Assembly (NCBI GenBank): GCA_965214035.1
Contig: OZ243932.1
Span: 2,108,001-2,172,000 of the forward strand
Source of the DNA: JAJDYQ01 sp965214035
GTDB taxonomy: Bacteria > Pseudomonadota > Gammaproteobacteria > JAJDYQ01
DNA length: 64,000 nt
Direction: 5' to 3'
Shown: piece after piece, positions 25,333 to 34,484 of the stretch
Numbering within the stretch: position 1 is the first letter of the stretch
Layout: the number at the start of each line of letters is the position of its first letter
The notes under the pieces: generated by a model
Databases searched by the model: none
What the model was told of the DNA's origin: nothing
The model's input: only the letters and a program-made list of their open reading frames with translations
Translations under genes and position numbers: made by a program

Positions 25333-27420
25333 TCAAGAAACAAACTTCTCCAATAATGCCCGCTGGGCGGAGTAGCTTTCTCCGCCGTCAGTCATTGAAG
25401 GTATGTATCTCCCGTCTCTTTGCAACAGCCATGCCTGAGAGTTATCCATCAGGTAAAAATCAAGTTCTTCAATAATGCGATCACGCAGCCTTTTATTTTC
25501 TACCGGGAAGGCTGTTTCCACGCGGCGGAACAGATTGCGATCCATCCAGTCGGCGCTGGAGCCATAGACCTCCGGATTGCCTCCATTATGAAAATAAAAC
25601 ACGCGGGTATGCTCGAGAAATCTGCCGATAATCGAGCATACCGTGATGTTTTCAGAAATCCCCTCAATTCCAGGGCGCAAACAGCATATTCCACGTACAA
25701 TAAGCCTGATATCCACACCGACCATCGAAGCCTGATACAGTGCGCGAATGGTCTTCGGTTCGACCAGAGAGTTCATCTTGGCAATAATTCTGGCCGGCTT
25801 TCCATTGCGTGCATTTTCTTCTTCACGGGCGATCAATTGCCATATCGTTTCATGCAGCGTAAAGGGGGATTGCAGCACCTTTTTCAGCGCCGGTTTTTGC
25901 CCCGGTCCGGTCAACTGCATGAAGATATGCTGCACATCGCGGCATATTGCCTTGTTGGAGGTCAGCAGACCGTAGTCTGTATAGAGCTTTGTCGTTCTTG
26001 CGTGATAATTACCGGTTCCCAGATGGGCATAATGTGTCATCCTGCTGCCCTCGCGACGCACAACCAGAATCATCTTGGCATGTGTCTTATAGCCCACGAT
26101 GCCATATACGACCTGGGCACCGGCTTTTTGCAGCTTGTTGGCCAGCACAATGTTTTCCGCTTCATCGAAGCGGGCGCGAAGCTCAATAACAACGGTAACT
26201 TCCTTGCCATTTTCTGCCGCCTTCACCAGTGCATTGACAACTGCCGAATCCGGGCCGGATCGGTACAGGGTCTGTTTGATAGCCAGCACATCCGGGTCCT
26301 TGACGGCCTGTAACAAAAACTCGATAACCGGGCGGAAAGACTGGAAGGGGTGGTGCAGCAAGATATCCTGCTTCTGGATAATCTTGAATATGTCTGTCGC
26401 ATCTCCCAGTACGGCGGGGGTCGAGGGCGAGAACGGGCTAAACTTCAGATCCGGTCGATCAACCATATCGCATACCGCCGACAGGCGATTCAGATTCACC
26501 GGTCCGTTGACCTGATACACGTCTTCCTCGTTCAGGCGAAATTCGGCGCGCAGAAACTGAACCAGATCACCCGGACAGTCATGGGCAACCTCAAGGCGAA
26601 CGGCATCACCGTAATTGCGCTGCATTAACTCACCTTCCAGGGCACGCAACAGGTCATCGATCTCCTCTTCATCAACAAACAGTTCCGAGTTGCGGGTAAT
26701 GCGAAACTGATAACAGCCGGTCACCTTCATGCCTGGAAACAGCTCCGACACATAGCTGTGTATGATGGATGACAGAAAAACGAAGTCATACGGGCCATTG
26801 CCTCTCATATCCGGCGGCAACTGAATAACCCGCGGCAGTGCGCGGGGGGCCTGCACAACAGCGTGGCGGATACTTCGTCCGAATGCATCCTTTCCTTTAA
26901 TGGAAACAATAAAAGTCAGGCTCTTGTTGATAATGCGCGGAAAGGGGTGGGCCGGGTCAAGGCCGATAGGCGTCAGGATCGGCAGCAGCTCTTCAGTAAA
27001 AAAATTATGAACCCATTTTTCCTGCTGAGAGGTAAAGCGATTGCGCCGAATGAAACGTATTTCTTCCGCCTCCAGCGCCGGTATCAGGATTTCATTCAGC
27101 ACACGGTATTGACTCTCCACCAGATTGTGTGCCTGAACGCTGATGGCCTTCATATTATCAGCCGGTGTCAGGCCATCCGGGGTTACAGACACGCTGGATA
27201 CTGCCATTTTCTGCTTTACGCTCGATACCCGAACCTCAAAGAATTCATCCAGGTTCGTGCATGAAATACACAGGTATCGCAGGCGCTCAATCAGGGGGAC
27301 ATCCTGCTGACTGCTTTGTGCCAGAACGCGCTCATTAAATGCCAGCAGACTGAGTTCACGGTTGATATAGTAGTCGGTGTTTTTAAGATCGATGTCATTC
27401 ATGTGTATATCATATTCCAT
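25333..27420 (-). CDS. ppk1: Polyphosphate kinase 1
   Basis: A 695-residue PPK1 that makes polyphosphate from ATP. Domain marks are the N-terminal YINRELSLLAFNERVL, the head domain, and the catalytic core with the autophosphorylated His region YKTHAKMILVVRR, HLGTGNYHARTTKLYTDYGL and the second His/loop FYFHNGGNPEVYGSSADWMDRNL. The start may be ATG 27420 or ATG 27402 (MNDIDLKNTDYY), neither with a strong ribosome site. It is transcribed divergently from the dUTPase gene across a 92-base gap. Confidence 0.96.
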   Translation of the reverse strand: MEYDIHMNDIDLKNTDYYINRELSLLAFNERVLAQSSQQDVPLIERLRYLCISCTNLDEFFEVRVSSVKQKMAVSSVSVTPDGLTPADNMKAISVQAHNLVESQYRVLNEILIPALEAEEIRFIRRNRFTSQQEKWVHNFFTEELLPILTPIGLDPAHPFPRIINKSLTFIVSIKGKDAFGRSIRHAVVQAPRALPRVIQLPPDMRGNGPYDFVFLSSIIHSYVSELFPGMKVTGCYQFRITRNSELFVDEEEIDDLLRALEGELMQRNYGDAVRLEVAHDCPGDLVQFLRAEFRLNEEDVYQVNGPVNLNRLSAVCDMVDRPDLKFSPFSPSTPAVLGDATDIFKIIQKQDILLHHPFQSFRPVIEFLLQAVKDPDVLAIKQTLYRSGPDSAVVNALVKAAENGKEVTVVIELRARFDEAENIVLANKLQKAGAQVVYGIVGYKTHAKMILVVRREGSRMTHYAHLGTGNYHARTTKLYTDYGLLTSNKAICRDVQHIFMQLTGPGQKPALKKVLQSPFTLHETIWQLIAREEENARNGKPARIIAKMNSLVEPKTIRALYQASMVGVDIRLIVRGICCLRPGIEGISENITVCSIIGRFLEHTRVFYFHNGGNPEVYGSSADWMDRNLFRRVETAFPVENKRLRDRIIEELDFYLMDNSQAWLLQRDGRYIPSMTDGGESYSAQRALLEKFVS

Positions 27421-27512
27421 TTTCAGGCGGATGAGTTGGGATTCACCCGCAGATGTCGAGATAATGTGTTGGCTATTATTCGCACATAAGCGAAAATAAC
27501 AAAGGCCACCAC

Positions 27513-28139
27513 ATGGAAACCATGATGAAAGAAAAAGTGCTGACCATGCTGAAAATGCAGGATGCCATGAACAGGCGAGTTAATCCTGACTGGCGTGAGG
27601 CGGGTTATGCCTGGCATCGGGCAATATGGACCGAATGTGCAGAAATGCTGGATCACTATGGCTGGAAATGGTGGAAACACCAAGAACCCGATATGGAACA
27701 GGTGCGGCTGGAAATCGTTGATATATGGCACTTTACCCTGAGCGATATGCTGCTGGCTGACGAGACTGATGGCGACATTGCATGTCGTATCGTCAAGGAA
27801 ATACAGCAATCTGAAAAATCCATGGATATTCGCGAGGCAATCGAAAACCTCGCTCTGAGAACCCTGCAAACCGGGGCAGCCGATACCTCCATTTTCGCCA
27901 ATCTCATGCAGGCCGCTGAACTGTCATTTGACGAACTTTTCCGCCGGTATATCGGCAAAAATGTACTGAATTTTTTCAGGCAGGACCACGGTTACGGAGA
28001 CGGCAGCTATGTCAAGGTCTGGGATGACCGGGAAGACAATGAGCATCTGGCCGATATTCTTGCCGACATCAGCCCGGATATGGGGGGGTATGCCGATGAG
28101 GTGTACAGAAGACTGCAACAGGCCTATCCGAAAAACTGA
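27513..28139 (+). CDS. Dimeric all-alpha dUTPase (dUTPase_2 family)
   Basis: A 208-residue all-alpha NTP pyrophosphohydrolase that hydrolyses dUTP (and dUDP) to dUMP. Metal-binding helices are ECAEMLDHYGWKWWK and EIVDIWHF, and the C-terminal substrate-binding signature is YIGKNVLNFFRQDHGYGDGS then WDDREDNEHL. This family replaces or supplements the trimeric Dut enzyme in some proteobacteria, trypanosomatids and phages. Whether a trimeric Dut exists elsewhere in this genome cannot be seen. Confidence 0.9.
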   Translation: METMMKEKVLTMLKMQDAMNRRVNPDWREAGYAWHRAIWTECAEMLDHYGWKWWKHQEPDMEQVRLEIVDIWHFTLSDMLLADETDGDIACRIVKEIQQSEKSMDIREAIENLALRTLQTGAADTSIFANLMQAAELSFDELFRRYIGKNVLNFFRQDHGYGDGSYVKVWDDREDNEHLADILADISPDMGGYADEVYRRLQQAYPKN

Positions 28140-28172
28140 ACAGGTCTCCTGAGTTGACAGGTGGATGCCATT

Positions 28173-28601
28173 ATGCGGAGGAGCAGCTTTAAGTGGGTAT
28201 TTACCATCGCCATAGTATCCATAATGGCACTGACCATCCTGATCTACTTTGGCACCGGTTCACATCTTGGGCCGAGACCGGGAGCCCTATATAAAATCCT
28301 GCCCGATGATCTATATGCAAGACATTTTCGGGTTGGACAGCCTCGATACTTTACCCGTGGTGCACTGCACTGCGAGAGCGAACTAGCCATCAAGACATAT
28401 CACGATTATGTCAACGCTGAAAATATCATAGGCATTGCCCGATTGATGATGATGGGTGAATGTGCTTATGCGAAAAATGAAAAAACCCCGGCAATCATAG
28501 AAACATTGAAGGGCATGTTTATCCAGGTCCGGGTTCGCGATGGCGCAGAAGAAAAACGATTATGGATGCCGACTCTGGAGCTGGCATACGAAAATCAATA
28601 G
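28173..28601 (+). CDS. Hypothetical protein with N-terminal membrane anchor
   Basis: ATG 28173 follows AGGTGG by eight bases; GTG 28161 is also open. The protein of 142 residues has one TM helix (WVFTIAIVSIMALTILIYF) and a periplasmic domain of about 110 residues with two cysteines (ALHCESE and GECAYAK). Family not recognised. It ends 10 bases before the batD stop on the opposite strand. Confidence 0.6.
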   Translation: MRRSSFKWVFTIAIVSIMALTILIYFGTGSHLGPRPGALYKILPDDLYARHFRVGQPRYFTRGALHCESELAIKTYHDYVNAENIIGIARLMMMGECAYAKNEKTPAIIETLKGMFIQVRVRDGAEEKRLWMPTLELAYENQ

Positions 28602-28611
28602 CCAGCATCTG

Positions 28612-30282
28612 CTACCGGTACAGTGGCTCAAGCGATGCGGGTGCCTCCTGTGGGGAGCTGTTTGCCATTACCTCAAATTGCGAAGCCTCTTTTTCAATGA
28701 TGTGGCCATCCCAGTCCGTCGCATGGCCGCTGTAGAGGTGGCGGGATAAAGACTCAATCTCGTCAGACAGCGGGGAACTGACTCTTTGCGCAATGGCTTC
28801 CAGACTATGTGGCGGATGATCGGGCCAGATTGCCCGGCCCCAGTCCAGCAGGGCAATCTGGATATCTTCGGGTTTATCGGTTTGACATGCCTTACGTAAA
28901 TTGCGCAATGCCTTTGCCGGTTTTTCCGGTGCGATCGGGGTTTGCGGGGTTTCTTTTAACAGTAACCTACGGGTTCTCCACCAGGCGCTCAGGGTAACCA
29001 ACCAGAGCAGCAAAAGAAATAATGACCAGTAACGGGCATCGCCGGGCATGTGCCACGGTGCCGACACCGGCTGCTCCGGTAATATCTGTACCGCATCGGG
29101 CTCCACTTCGATCAGGCTCCCTGTCGGCGGCAGGGCCGCGGCAGCAGTGCCAATAACATTCAGGCTCACCGATGGAATCGCTGCTATCTCCATCTTGTCC
29201 GTTGTACTGTTCCACCAGGGAACCTCGATTGACGGCAGCTTGTGCATACCACCATCCGACGGAATCAGGGCAAACTTCAATGTGCGCGTGCTGAGAAAAC
29301 CTTTTTTCCCGGCCTGCTCCTGATTCTCAGGTTGTTCGGGATAAATTTTTATGCCTGTCATATCTTCAATTTCGATATCAGGCAACTGACCCACACCCAC
29401 ACCATCACCAATAATAGCCAGTGTGCGCGTGACAGGTTCACCGGCCTTCAGTTTGGCCAGCTCCGATGACCAGGCTTCCTGCAGCCGGATATCCCGTGCA
29501 ACGACCCAGTGCTTTCCGGTAAAAGATGGGGGTATCGGCCTGACAGTCAAATTAACCGGTTCACTGTGAATCACTCTGGTCTTATAGCCTTTTCTGGCTG
29601 CCCGATTAGCGGCAACCCTGGCAGTCAGGCGAAGGGGCAACAGGGTAAGATCACCACTTTCCTGGGGAAACAGGGCAAAGCGCAATTCGGTCACCGTATA
29701 ATTTTTACCCTTATATTTTTCTTTATAGGTCCTGTCTTTTCCAATCTGCCGGGATATGATTTCCACACCCTCAGACTGAACCGGTGCCAGATCAGCTTTT
29801 GTCCAGTGAATTGTCCGGTATATTTTCACCTTTACAATGATCTGTTGCTGAACATAGGGATTGGTCACATCGGGTTCAGCCGTCATAAAAAAAGATTGAT
29901 CCTTGTTGGCCTGCTGTGCCTGTCCACCGGCTGGCTGTACTTTTACCGTAACAGGCTTGCTTTTATCTTTGCCAAAGCGGATTGCAGGCACAGCAATCTT
30001 CCCGTGTTTCAACGGCATTAACGTCAAGGTATAAACTCTGGTTTGACTGGTTTTACCATTGATCATGTTGAAGGCACTGGACTGGCCGGTACCGAGGAGC
30101 TGAAAATTCTTGTTCAGCGGTGAAAAGTCCGGCTCACCATCCTGCTTGCCTTCTACCTCGAATATGAGCTTGAATGTCTCACCGAGGGACACCGGGTTAC
30201 GGTCTGTAGTAACCCGAATGGTAGCGGGGTATGCAGAAAATACGGCCAGTAACAAACCAAACAAGATGAACCACCTTACCAA
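28612..30282 (-). CDS. batD: BatD-like aerotolerance protein
   Basis: A 556-residue envelope protein with a signal peptide (WFILFGLLLAVFSAYPATI), several beta-sandwich domains (RNPVSLGETFKLIFEVEGKQ onward), one TM helix (YWSLFLLLLWLVTLSAWW) and a short cytoplasmic tail. This is the BatD/oxygen-tolerance layout. It is the last gene of the moxR-bat operon and overlaps batB/C by 7 bases. In the studied systems the Bat proteins act with MoxR and VWA partners in envelope stress or chaperone roles; the substrate is unknown. Confidence 0.88.
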   Translation of the reverse strand: MVRWFILFGLLLAVFSAYPATIRVTTDRNPVSLGETFKLIFEVEGKQDGEPDFSPLNKNFQLLGTGQSSAFNMINGKTSQTRVYTLTLMPLKHGKIAVPAIRFGKDKSKPVTVKVQPAGGQAQQANKDQSFFMTAEPDVTNPYVQQQIIVKVKIYRTIHWTKADLAPVQSEGVEIISRQIGKDRTYKEKYKGKNYTVTELRFALFPQESGDLTLLPLRLTARVAANRAARKGYKTRVIHSEPVNLTVRPIPPSFTGKHWVVARDIRLQEAWSSELAKLKAGEPVTRTLAIIGDGVGVGQLPDIEIEDMTGIKIYPEQPENQEQAGKKGFLSTRTLKFALIPSDGGMHKLPSIEVPWWNSTTDKMEIAAIPSVSLNVIGTAAAALPPTGSLIEVEPDAVQILPEQPVSAPWHMPGDARYWSLFLLLLWLVTLSAWWRTRRLLLKETPQTPIAPEKPAKALRNLRKACQTDKPEDIQIALLDWGRAIWPDHPPHSLEAIAQRVSSPLSDEIESLSRHLYSGHATDWDGHIIEKEASQFEVMANSSPQEAPASLEPLYR

Positions 30283-32072
30283 TTCTTTCCTCCTTTATCT
30301 GTTCGTGCCCTTTGTCGATATTGGTGCTGAAACTTGCGCTTCAACAAACCCGCAGGATCATTATCAGAAATGCGCTTTAACCATTGTTCTCTGGCCAGTT
30401 CCTGCTCCCTGCTTTTGGCAAGGGACTCGGCATTTGGATCCTCGGTATCTGCATCTTCCTGTCCGGACTGTTCCGACTGTGCATCAGGCACTGACGCCTG
30501 TTGCTCTGAAAGCTCATCTTCCGAAGCCTCCTCCTGGGCGGACCGCTCCGATTCATCGCCTGTCTGCCGTGCCGCCGTACTCTGGCTCTGGTCAGTTGCG
30601 TCTTCCTGTTCTCCGGTAGAACCCTGTGCCTGCTGAGAGTTTTCAGATGATTGCTGGTCACCCTGCTGTTGTTGCATCGGCGGAGGCTGCTGTTTCTGCC
30701 TTTCAAGCAACTTCACCGTCAGCTTTTTGTTATGAATGGCATCCGCATGGTCGGGCGACTGCCGGATAGCCTGTTCATAGGCATTTATCGCATCCTCATA
30801 CCGCCCCAGCCGGACAAGGGCGTTGCCTTCATTATAGCGAGCCTCGGTGCCACCAACAGACTGGAAGCTTTCCAGTGCCTTTTGGTAGTTTCCCGCCGAG
30901 TAATGGGCACTGCCCTTCCATAAAGGCTGTTCAAACCGGTTAGCCGCAGCCGCAGCTTCGCCATTATCAAACAATTCCTGTGCCTGCTGGTCAGGTGTCT
31001 GCCACAGATTGTGCCATAAATCCATCAGTTCCAGGGCGTCGGCACGCGGGGCAATGGGCAACAAAAGCACCACAGCCAGCACCAGAATGCCCCGGCGGAA
31101 AGCCAGTGCGGCGAGTGGCAAAACCGGCAACAGCAACCATGGGCCCATTTCTTTCCAGATGTCCGATGCGCGATTATCGTCTTTTTCAAATTCATTATCG
31201 GCAGGTGAATACTTATCCAGGTTCAGTTGCCGTATATCACTATCGTTGCTGGTGACTGTCACGTATCGGCCATTACCCGCAAGGGCAATTCGCTGCAAAT
31301 TATCTGCATTGAGCCGGGCGACCACGATGTTGCCCTGCCTGTCCTTCAGCGACCCTCTGGTAGTCGGTATGGGTGCGCCGTCCGCAGTGCCCATGCCCAG
31401 TATATAGAGCCGATAGCCAGTCGCCGCCAACCGATCAGCAGACTCCATACCCCGCTCGGTCTCAATCTCATCAGTGATCAAGAGGATACGGCCTTCGGGC
31501 TGGCTTGCCTGCCTGAGAAGCCGGGAGGCCAGCTCCAGGGCCCGGTCAACACGACTACCCTGGGCAGGTACCAACCCGGTGGTAAGGGCAGGCAGTTGAG
31601 AAATAATCGTATCATCATCGTCTGTCAGAGGGGTGACCGTAAAGGCATCAGCGGCATAGACAATCAGTGCCGCCTGTCCTTCGGTACGAGACTTGAGAAT
31701 ATCGGCAATTTTGTAACGAGCACGTTGCAGACGTGAGGGCTTTACATCCTGTGCGTCCATTGAGCGTGACAGATCGAGGGCGATGATCAAGGCGTCATCA
31801 CTACGAAACACCGGCTGCGGAATACGCTCCCATGTCGGCCCGGCGAGGGCGATGATAGACAGGATGCCTGCCAGAGATAACAGCAAAAAAGGCCAGATCC
31901 TGCGGACCGGTTGATGACTCTGCAAAAGCAGGGGCAGCAGTTCAGGAGCAACAACATTTCGCCAACCGCTCTGCCAGTTGTGCCGGCGTGCCAGCAGGAT
32001 AACGGCAGCCAAAAACGGAATCAGCGCCAACAGCCAGTATGGCCTTAGCAGGTGAAACAGCTCGATATTCAT
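30276..32072 (-). CDS. batB: BatB/BatC fusion: VWA domain plus TPR repeats
   Basis: A 598-residue protein. The N-terminal part has two TM helices, then a VWA domain with MIDAS DLSRSMD (near residues 94-100) and a third TM after it (LLLPVLPLAALAF). The C-terminal part has TPR helices (YNEGNALVRLGRYEDAINAY, EQAIRQSPDHADAI) and a Gln/Glu/Ser-rich disordered tail of about 130 residues. BatB (VWA) and BatC (TPR) are separate in some species and fused here. It overlaps both neighbours by a few bases. Confidence 0.88.
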   Translation of the reverse strand: MNIELFHLLRPYWLLALIPFLAAVILLARRHNWQSGWRNVVAPELLPLLLQSHQPVRRIWPFLLLSLAGILSIIALAGPTWERIPQPVFRSDDALIIALDLSRSMDAQDVKPSRLQRARYKIADILKSRTEGQAALIVYAADAFTVTPLTDDDDTIISQLPALTTGLVPAQGSRVDRALELASRLLRQASQPEGRILLITDEIETERGMESADRLAATGYRLYILGMGTADGAPIPTTRGSLKDRQGNIVVARLNADNLQRIALAGNGRYVTVTSNDSDIRQLNLDKYSPADNEFEKDDNRASDIWKEMGPWLLLPVLPLAALAFRRGILVLAVVLLLPIAPRADALELMDLWHNLWQTPDQQAQELFDNGEAAAAANRFEQPLWKGSAHYSAGNYQKALESFQSVGGTEARYNEGNALVRLGRYEDAINAYEQAIRQSPDHADAIHNKKLTVKLLERQKQQPPPMQQQQGDQQSSENSQQAQGSTGEQEDATDQSQSTAARQTGDESERSAQEEASEDELSEQQASVPDAQSEQSGQEDADTEDPNAESLAKSREQELAREQWLKRISDNDPAGLLKRKFQHQYRQRARTDKGGKNW

Positions 32073-33061
32073 GTGTAACTCCGGGCCAGAAACTGGATCG
32101 TCATGAGCATCAGGGTCAACGCAAACGATAGCGCCAGCGGCCAGTGAAATAATGCCTTGATCGGCCGATAAATCCGGTTGTCGCTCTCCACAGGCTCCAG
32201 CCTGTCTATGATGCTGTAAATTTCTTCAAGTTCCTGCGTATTGCCGGCATGGAAGTACTGTCCACCCGTCTTCTGTGCAATCTGCGTCAGTGTTTTTTCA
32301 TCAATACCGGAGCGGCTGCCGACTCTGGACAAGCCAAAGAAGCTGCCGCCACGATTACGACCACCCGAGCCTATACCGATGGTGTAAATTTTAAGCCCGT
32401 CCCGTGCGGCGATATCAGCCGCCTTAAGCGGGCTGATTTCACCGGCCGTATTTTCACCGTCACTGAGCAGGATCAGTATTCGATCCCCGTCTTTATCTCT
32501 CAAGCGCTTTACTCCCAGACCAATGGCATCACCAATGGCCGTGCCCTGGCCTGCGATTCGGGTCACCGCCTCATTTAATAGTGTTATGACTGTCTGACGA
32601 TCAAATGTCAGAGGTGCCTGCAGGTAAGCGCGAGAACCAAACAGTATCAGACCGACCCGATCACCGGTTCTTCGCCGAATAAAATTACCGGCCACTGCTT
32701 TGGTTGCCCTTAACCGGTTCACACGGGCACCTTCCAGGGTAAAATCACGCTCCTCCATGCTGCCCGACAGATCCACCGCCAGCATGACATCCCGGCCTTC
32801 AATTGGCAGCTCAATGGGATCACCCACCCACCGGGGGCTGGCTGCTGCCACCAGCAGAGCAAGCCATATCAACATGCCGATGATTAGTCCGTTTCGCGGC
32901 AATACGTTACGACTCACATCAAGCTTACCCGGGCCGGAAAAATCATCAATAAAAGGCACCTGCAGGGCGGCCTGTGCGCTGTCAGCAGGACGCATGAAAC
33001 GCCTGATCAGCCAGGGCAGAGGCAGCAGGGCAAACGCCCAGGGCCATTCAAATTCAAGCAC
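32069..33061 (-). CDS. batA: BatA-like VWA membrane protein
   Basis: A GTG start at 33061 gives 330 residues beginning VLEFEWPWAFALLPLPWLIRR (first residue read as Met), overlapping DUF4381 by 8 bases with GGGGG just upstream. The open frame runs back to 33277, but that extension lies over the DUF4381 gene and is not protein-like. The VWA MIDAS is DLSGSMEER; a TM helix precedes and another follows at the C-terminus (WPLALSFALTLMLMTIQFLA). It is a partner of MoxR in the operon. Confidence 0.88.
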   Translation of the reverse strand: MLEFEWPWAFALLPLPWLIRRFMRPADSAQAALQVPFIDDFSGPGKLDVSRNVLPRNGLIIGMLIWLALLVAAASPRWVGDPIELPIEGRDVMLAVDLSGSMEERDFTLEGARVNRLRATKAVAGNFIRRRTGDRVGLILFGSRAYLQAPLTFDRQTVITLLNEAVTRIAGQGTAIGDAIGLGVKRLRDKDGDRILILLSDGENTAGEISPLKAADIAARDGLKIYTIGIGSGGRNRGGSFFGLSRVGSRSGIDEKTLTQIAQKTGGQYFHAGNTQELEEIYSIIDRLEPVESDNRIYRPIKALFHWPLALSFALTLMLMTIQFLARSYT

Positions 33062-33542
33062 GATACCCCCGGCTACCGACCTGCAGAATCCAATGCCTGC
33101 TGGTTTCCAGCAATGCGTCCATATCAACATCAGGAACCGGTCGGTAAGCAGCATGGATAAACTGCTGACCGAGCGTATTATTAAAATACGGCCCTCCAGC
33201 AAGCCCGTCGAGGTGTTCAAGCCAGTCTTGCCCGGTGAGACCGGCCGCCAGACTGCGCGGTTCGACCGAGATAGCAACTCGTCTTAGCAGAACCGAGATG
33301 GCCCCCACAAGACGAGTATGGTCCGCACCTTCCTGACAATGGTGTTCTATGCGTTCCAGCTCGCCGAGGGCCGCTCGCAGCACCGACAAACGACGGTGAC
33401 GCCGGACAAGCCAGAACAACACCAGACAAACAGCAAGAATCAGCAGTGCCACAACGACCCACCAGCCAGGTGCCGGCGGCCACCAGCCGATGGATTCCGG
33501 CAAATGTATATCACGCAGACCAGAATCAGGTTCCATGATCAA
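33054..33542 (-). CDS. DUF4381 membrane protein of the moxR-bat operon
   Basis: A 162-residue protein with the family start LRDIHLPESIGWWPPAPGWW, one TM helix (VVVALLILAVCLVLFWLV) and a cytoplasmic helical region ending GLLGGPYF-like DGLAGGPYFNNTLGQQF. It is standard between DUF58 and BatA in gammaproteobacterial operons. It overlaps DUF58 by 4 bases and batA by 8. Confidence 0.85.
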   Translation of the reverse strand: MIMEPDSGLRDIHLPESIGWWPPAPGWWVVVALLILAVCLVLFWLVRRHRRLSVLRAALGELERIEHHCQEGADHTRLVGAISVLLRRVAISVEPRSLAAGLTGQDWLEHLDGLAGGPYFNNTLGQQFIHAAYRPVPDVDMDALLETSRHWILQVGSRGYRA

Positions 33543-34468
33543 CCTGCCCTGCTCGAATGCACCCGTTGTTTACCAAGCACATTTTTCAGTACGACGACCG
33601 GAGACTCATCGGTACGGCAAACAATTTTTTTCATGCGTCCTCCACCGCAGACACGAGACAGGGCATTGGTGCGCTGCTGAAACTGCTGGCGATAAGCGAT
33701 ACGGTAGGTATCATCGGCGGTATTGATATCAAGGCTCCTACCGCCAAGGCTCAACCGGTACCTGCCGGCCTGCGGAAGATCAGACTCCAGGCGATCATAG
33801 GCATGCAAAAGCAACACCTCGGAATGTCGGGAAACATTGACAATCTCTTTTTGGGCACCCGCATCAAACCCATGAAAATCACTGATGACACATACCAGAC
33901 TTCCGGGATGAACAATGCGATAGAGACGATTAAAGGCCGCTTGCAGGGAACCAGGCGCCACTGGCACCTGATCAGAGGTGCGGGAAAGGGTCCGCAGCAT
34001 GTGCAGGACATTTTCCTTGCCGCGGCGGGGGCGAAACTCCCTGTGCTCAATATCATTAAATATCTCTCCACCGACACGGTCACCCTGCTGAGTGGCTGTC
34101 CAGGCAAGCAGAGCTGTCAGCTCTGCGGCGATGACCGACTTAAACCTGCCCTGTGTGGCAAAACGCATGGTGCTGCGATCATCCATGCTGATAAATACCG
34201 GGCGCTCCCTTTCTTCGCGAAACATCTTGGTATGTGCCGCCCCGGTACGTGCAGTGACCCGCCAGTCAATATTCCGCACATCATCTCCGGGCTGATAGAC
34301 GCGGGATTCATCGAACTCCATACCACGGCCCTTTATCCGGGAAAGATAGTTGCCGGTCAACCGTGAGCCAATGCGTATGGAGCGTAGCTGCAGGGTTCGT
34401 GCATGACGGCTCATACCAATAAGCTCTGTCAGTGTTGTACGATCAGGATTGTAGTCGGCAGAAAGCAT
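33539..34468 (-). CDS. DUF58 protein of the moxR-bat operon
   Basis: A 309-residue protein from ATG 34468 (a start at 34507 would overlap moxR). It has the DUF58 signature GRGMEFDESRVYQPGDDVRNI, DWRVTARTGAAHTKMFREER and a VWA-like C-terminal half with FISMDDRSTM in place of a MIDAS motif. DUF58 proteins accompany MoxR ATPases throughout bacteria. It begins 16 bases after the moxR stop. Confidence 0.88.
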   Translation of the reverse strand: MLSADYNPDRTTLTELIGMSRHARTLQLRSIRIGSRLTGNYLSRIKGRGMEFDESRVYQPGDDVRNIDWRVTARTGAAHTKMFREERERPVFISMDDRSTMRFATQGRFKSVIAAELTALLAWTATQQGDRVGGEIFNDIEHREFRPRRGKENVLHMLRTLSRTSDQVPVAPGSLQAAFNRLYRIVHPGSLVCVISDFHGFDAGAQKEIVNVSRHSEVLLLHAYDRLESDLPQAGRYRLSLGGRSLDINTADDTYRIAYRQQFQQRTNALSRVCGGGRMKKIVCRTDESPVVVLKNVLGKQRVHSSRAG

Positions 34469-34484
34469 AAGCCGGAACAGGGTT

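Noticed and set aside
33061..33277. N-terminal extension of batA
   Set aside because: It lies entirely over the DUF4381 gene in another frame; GTG 33061 with a purine-rich site gives the expected BatA start.
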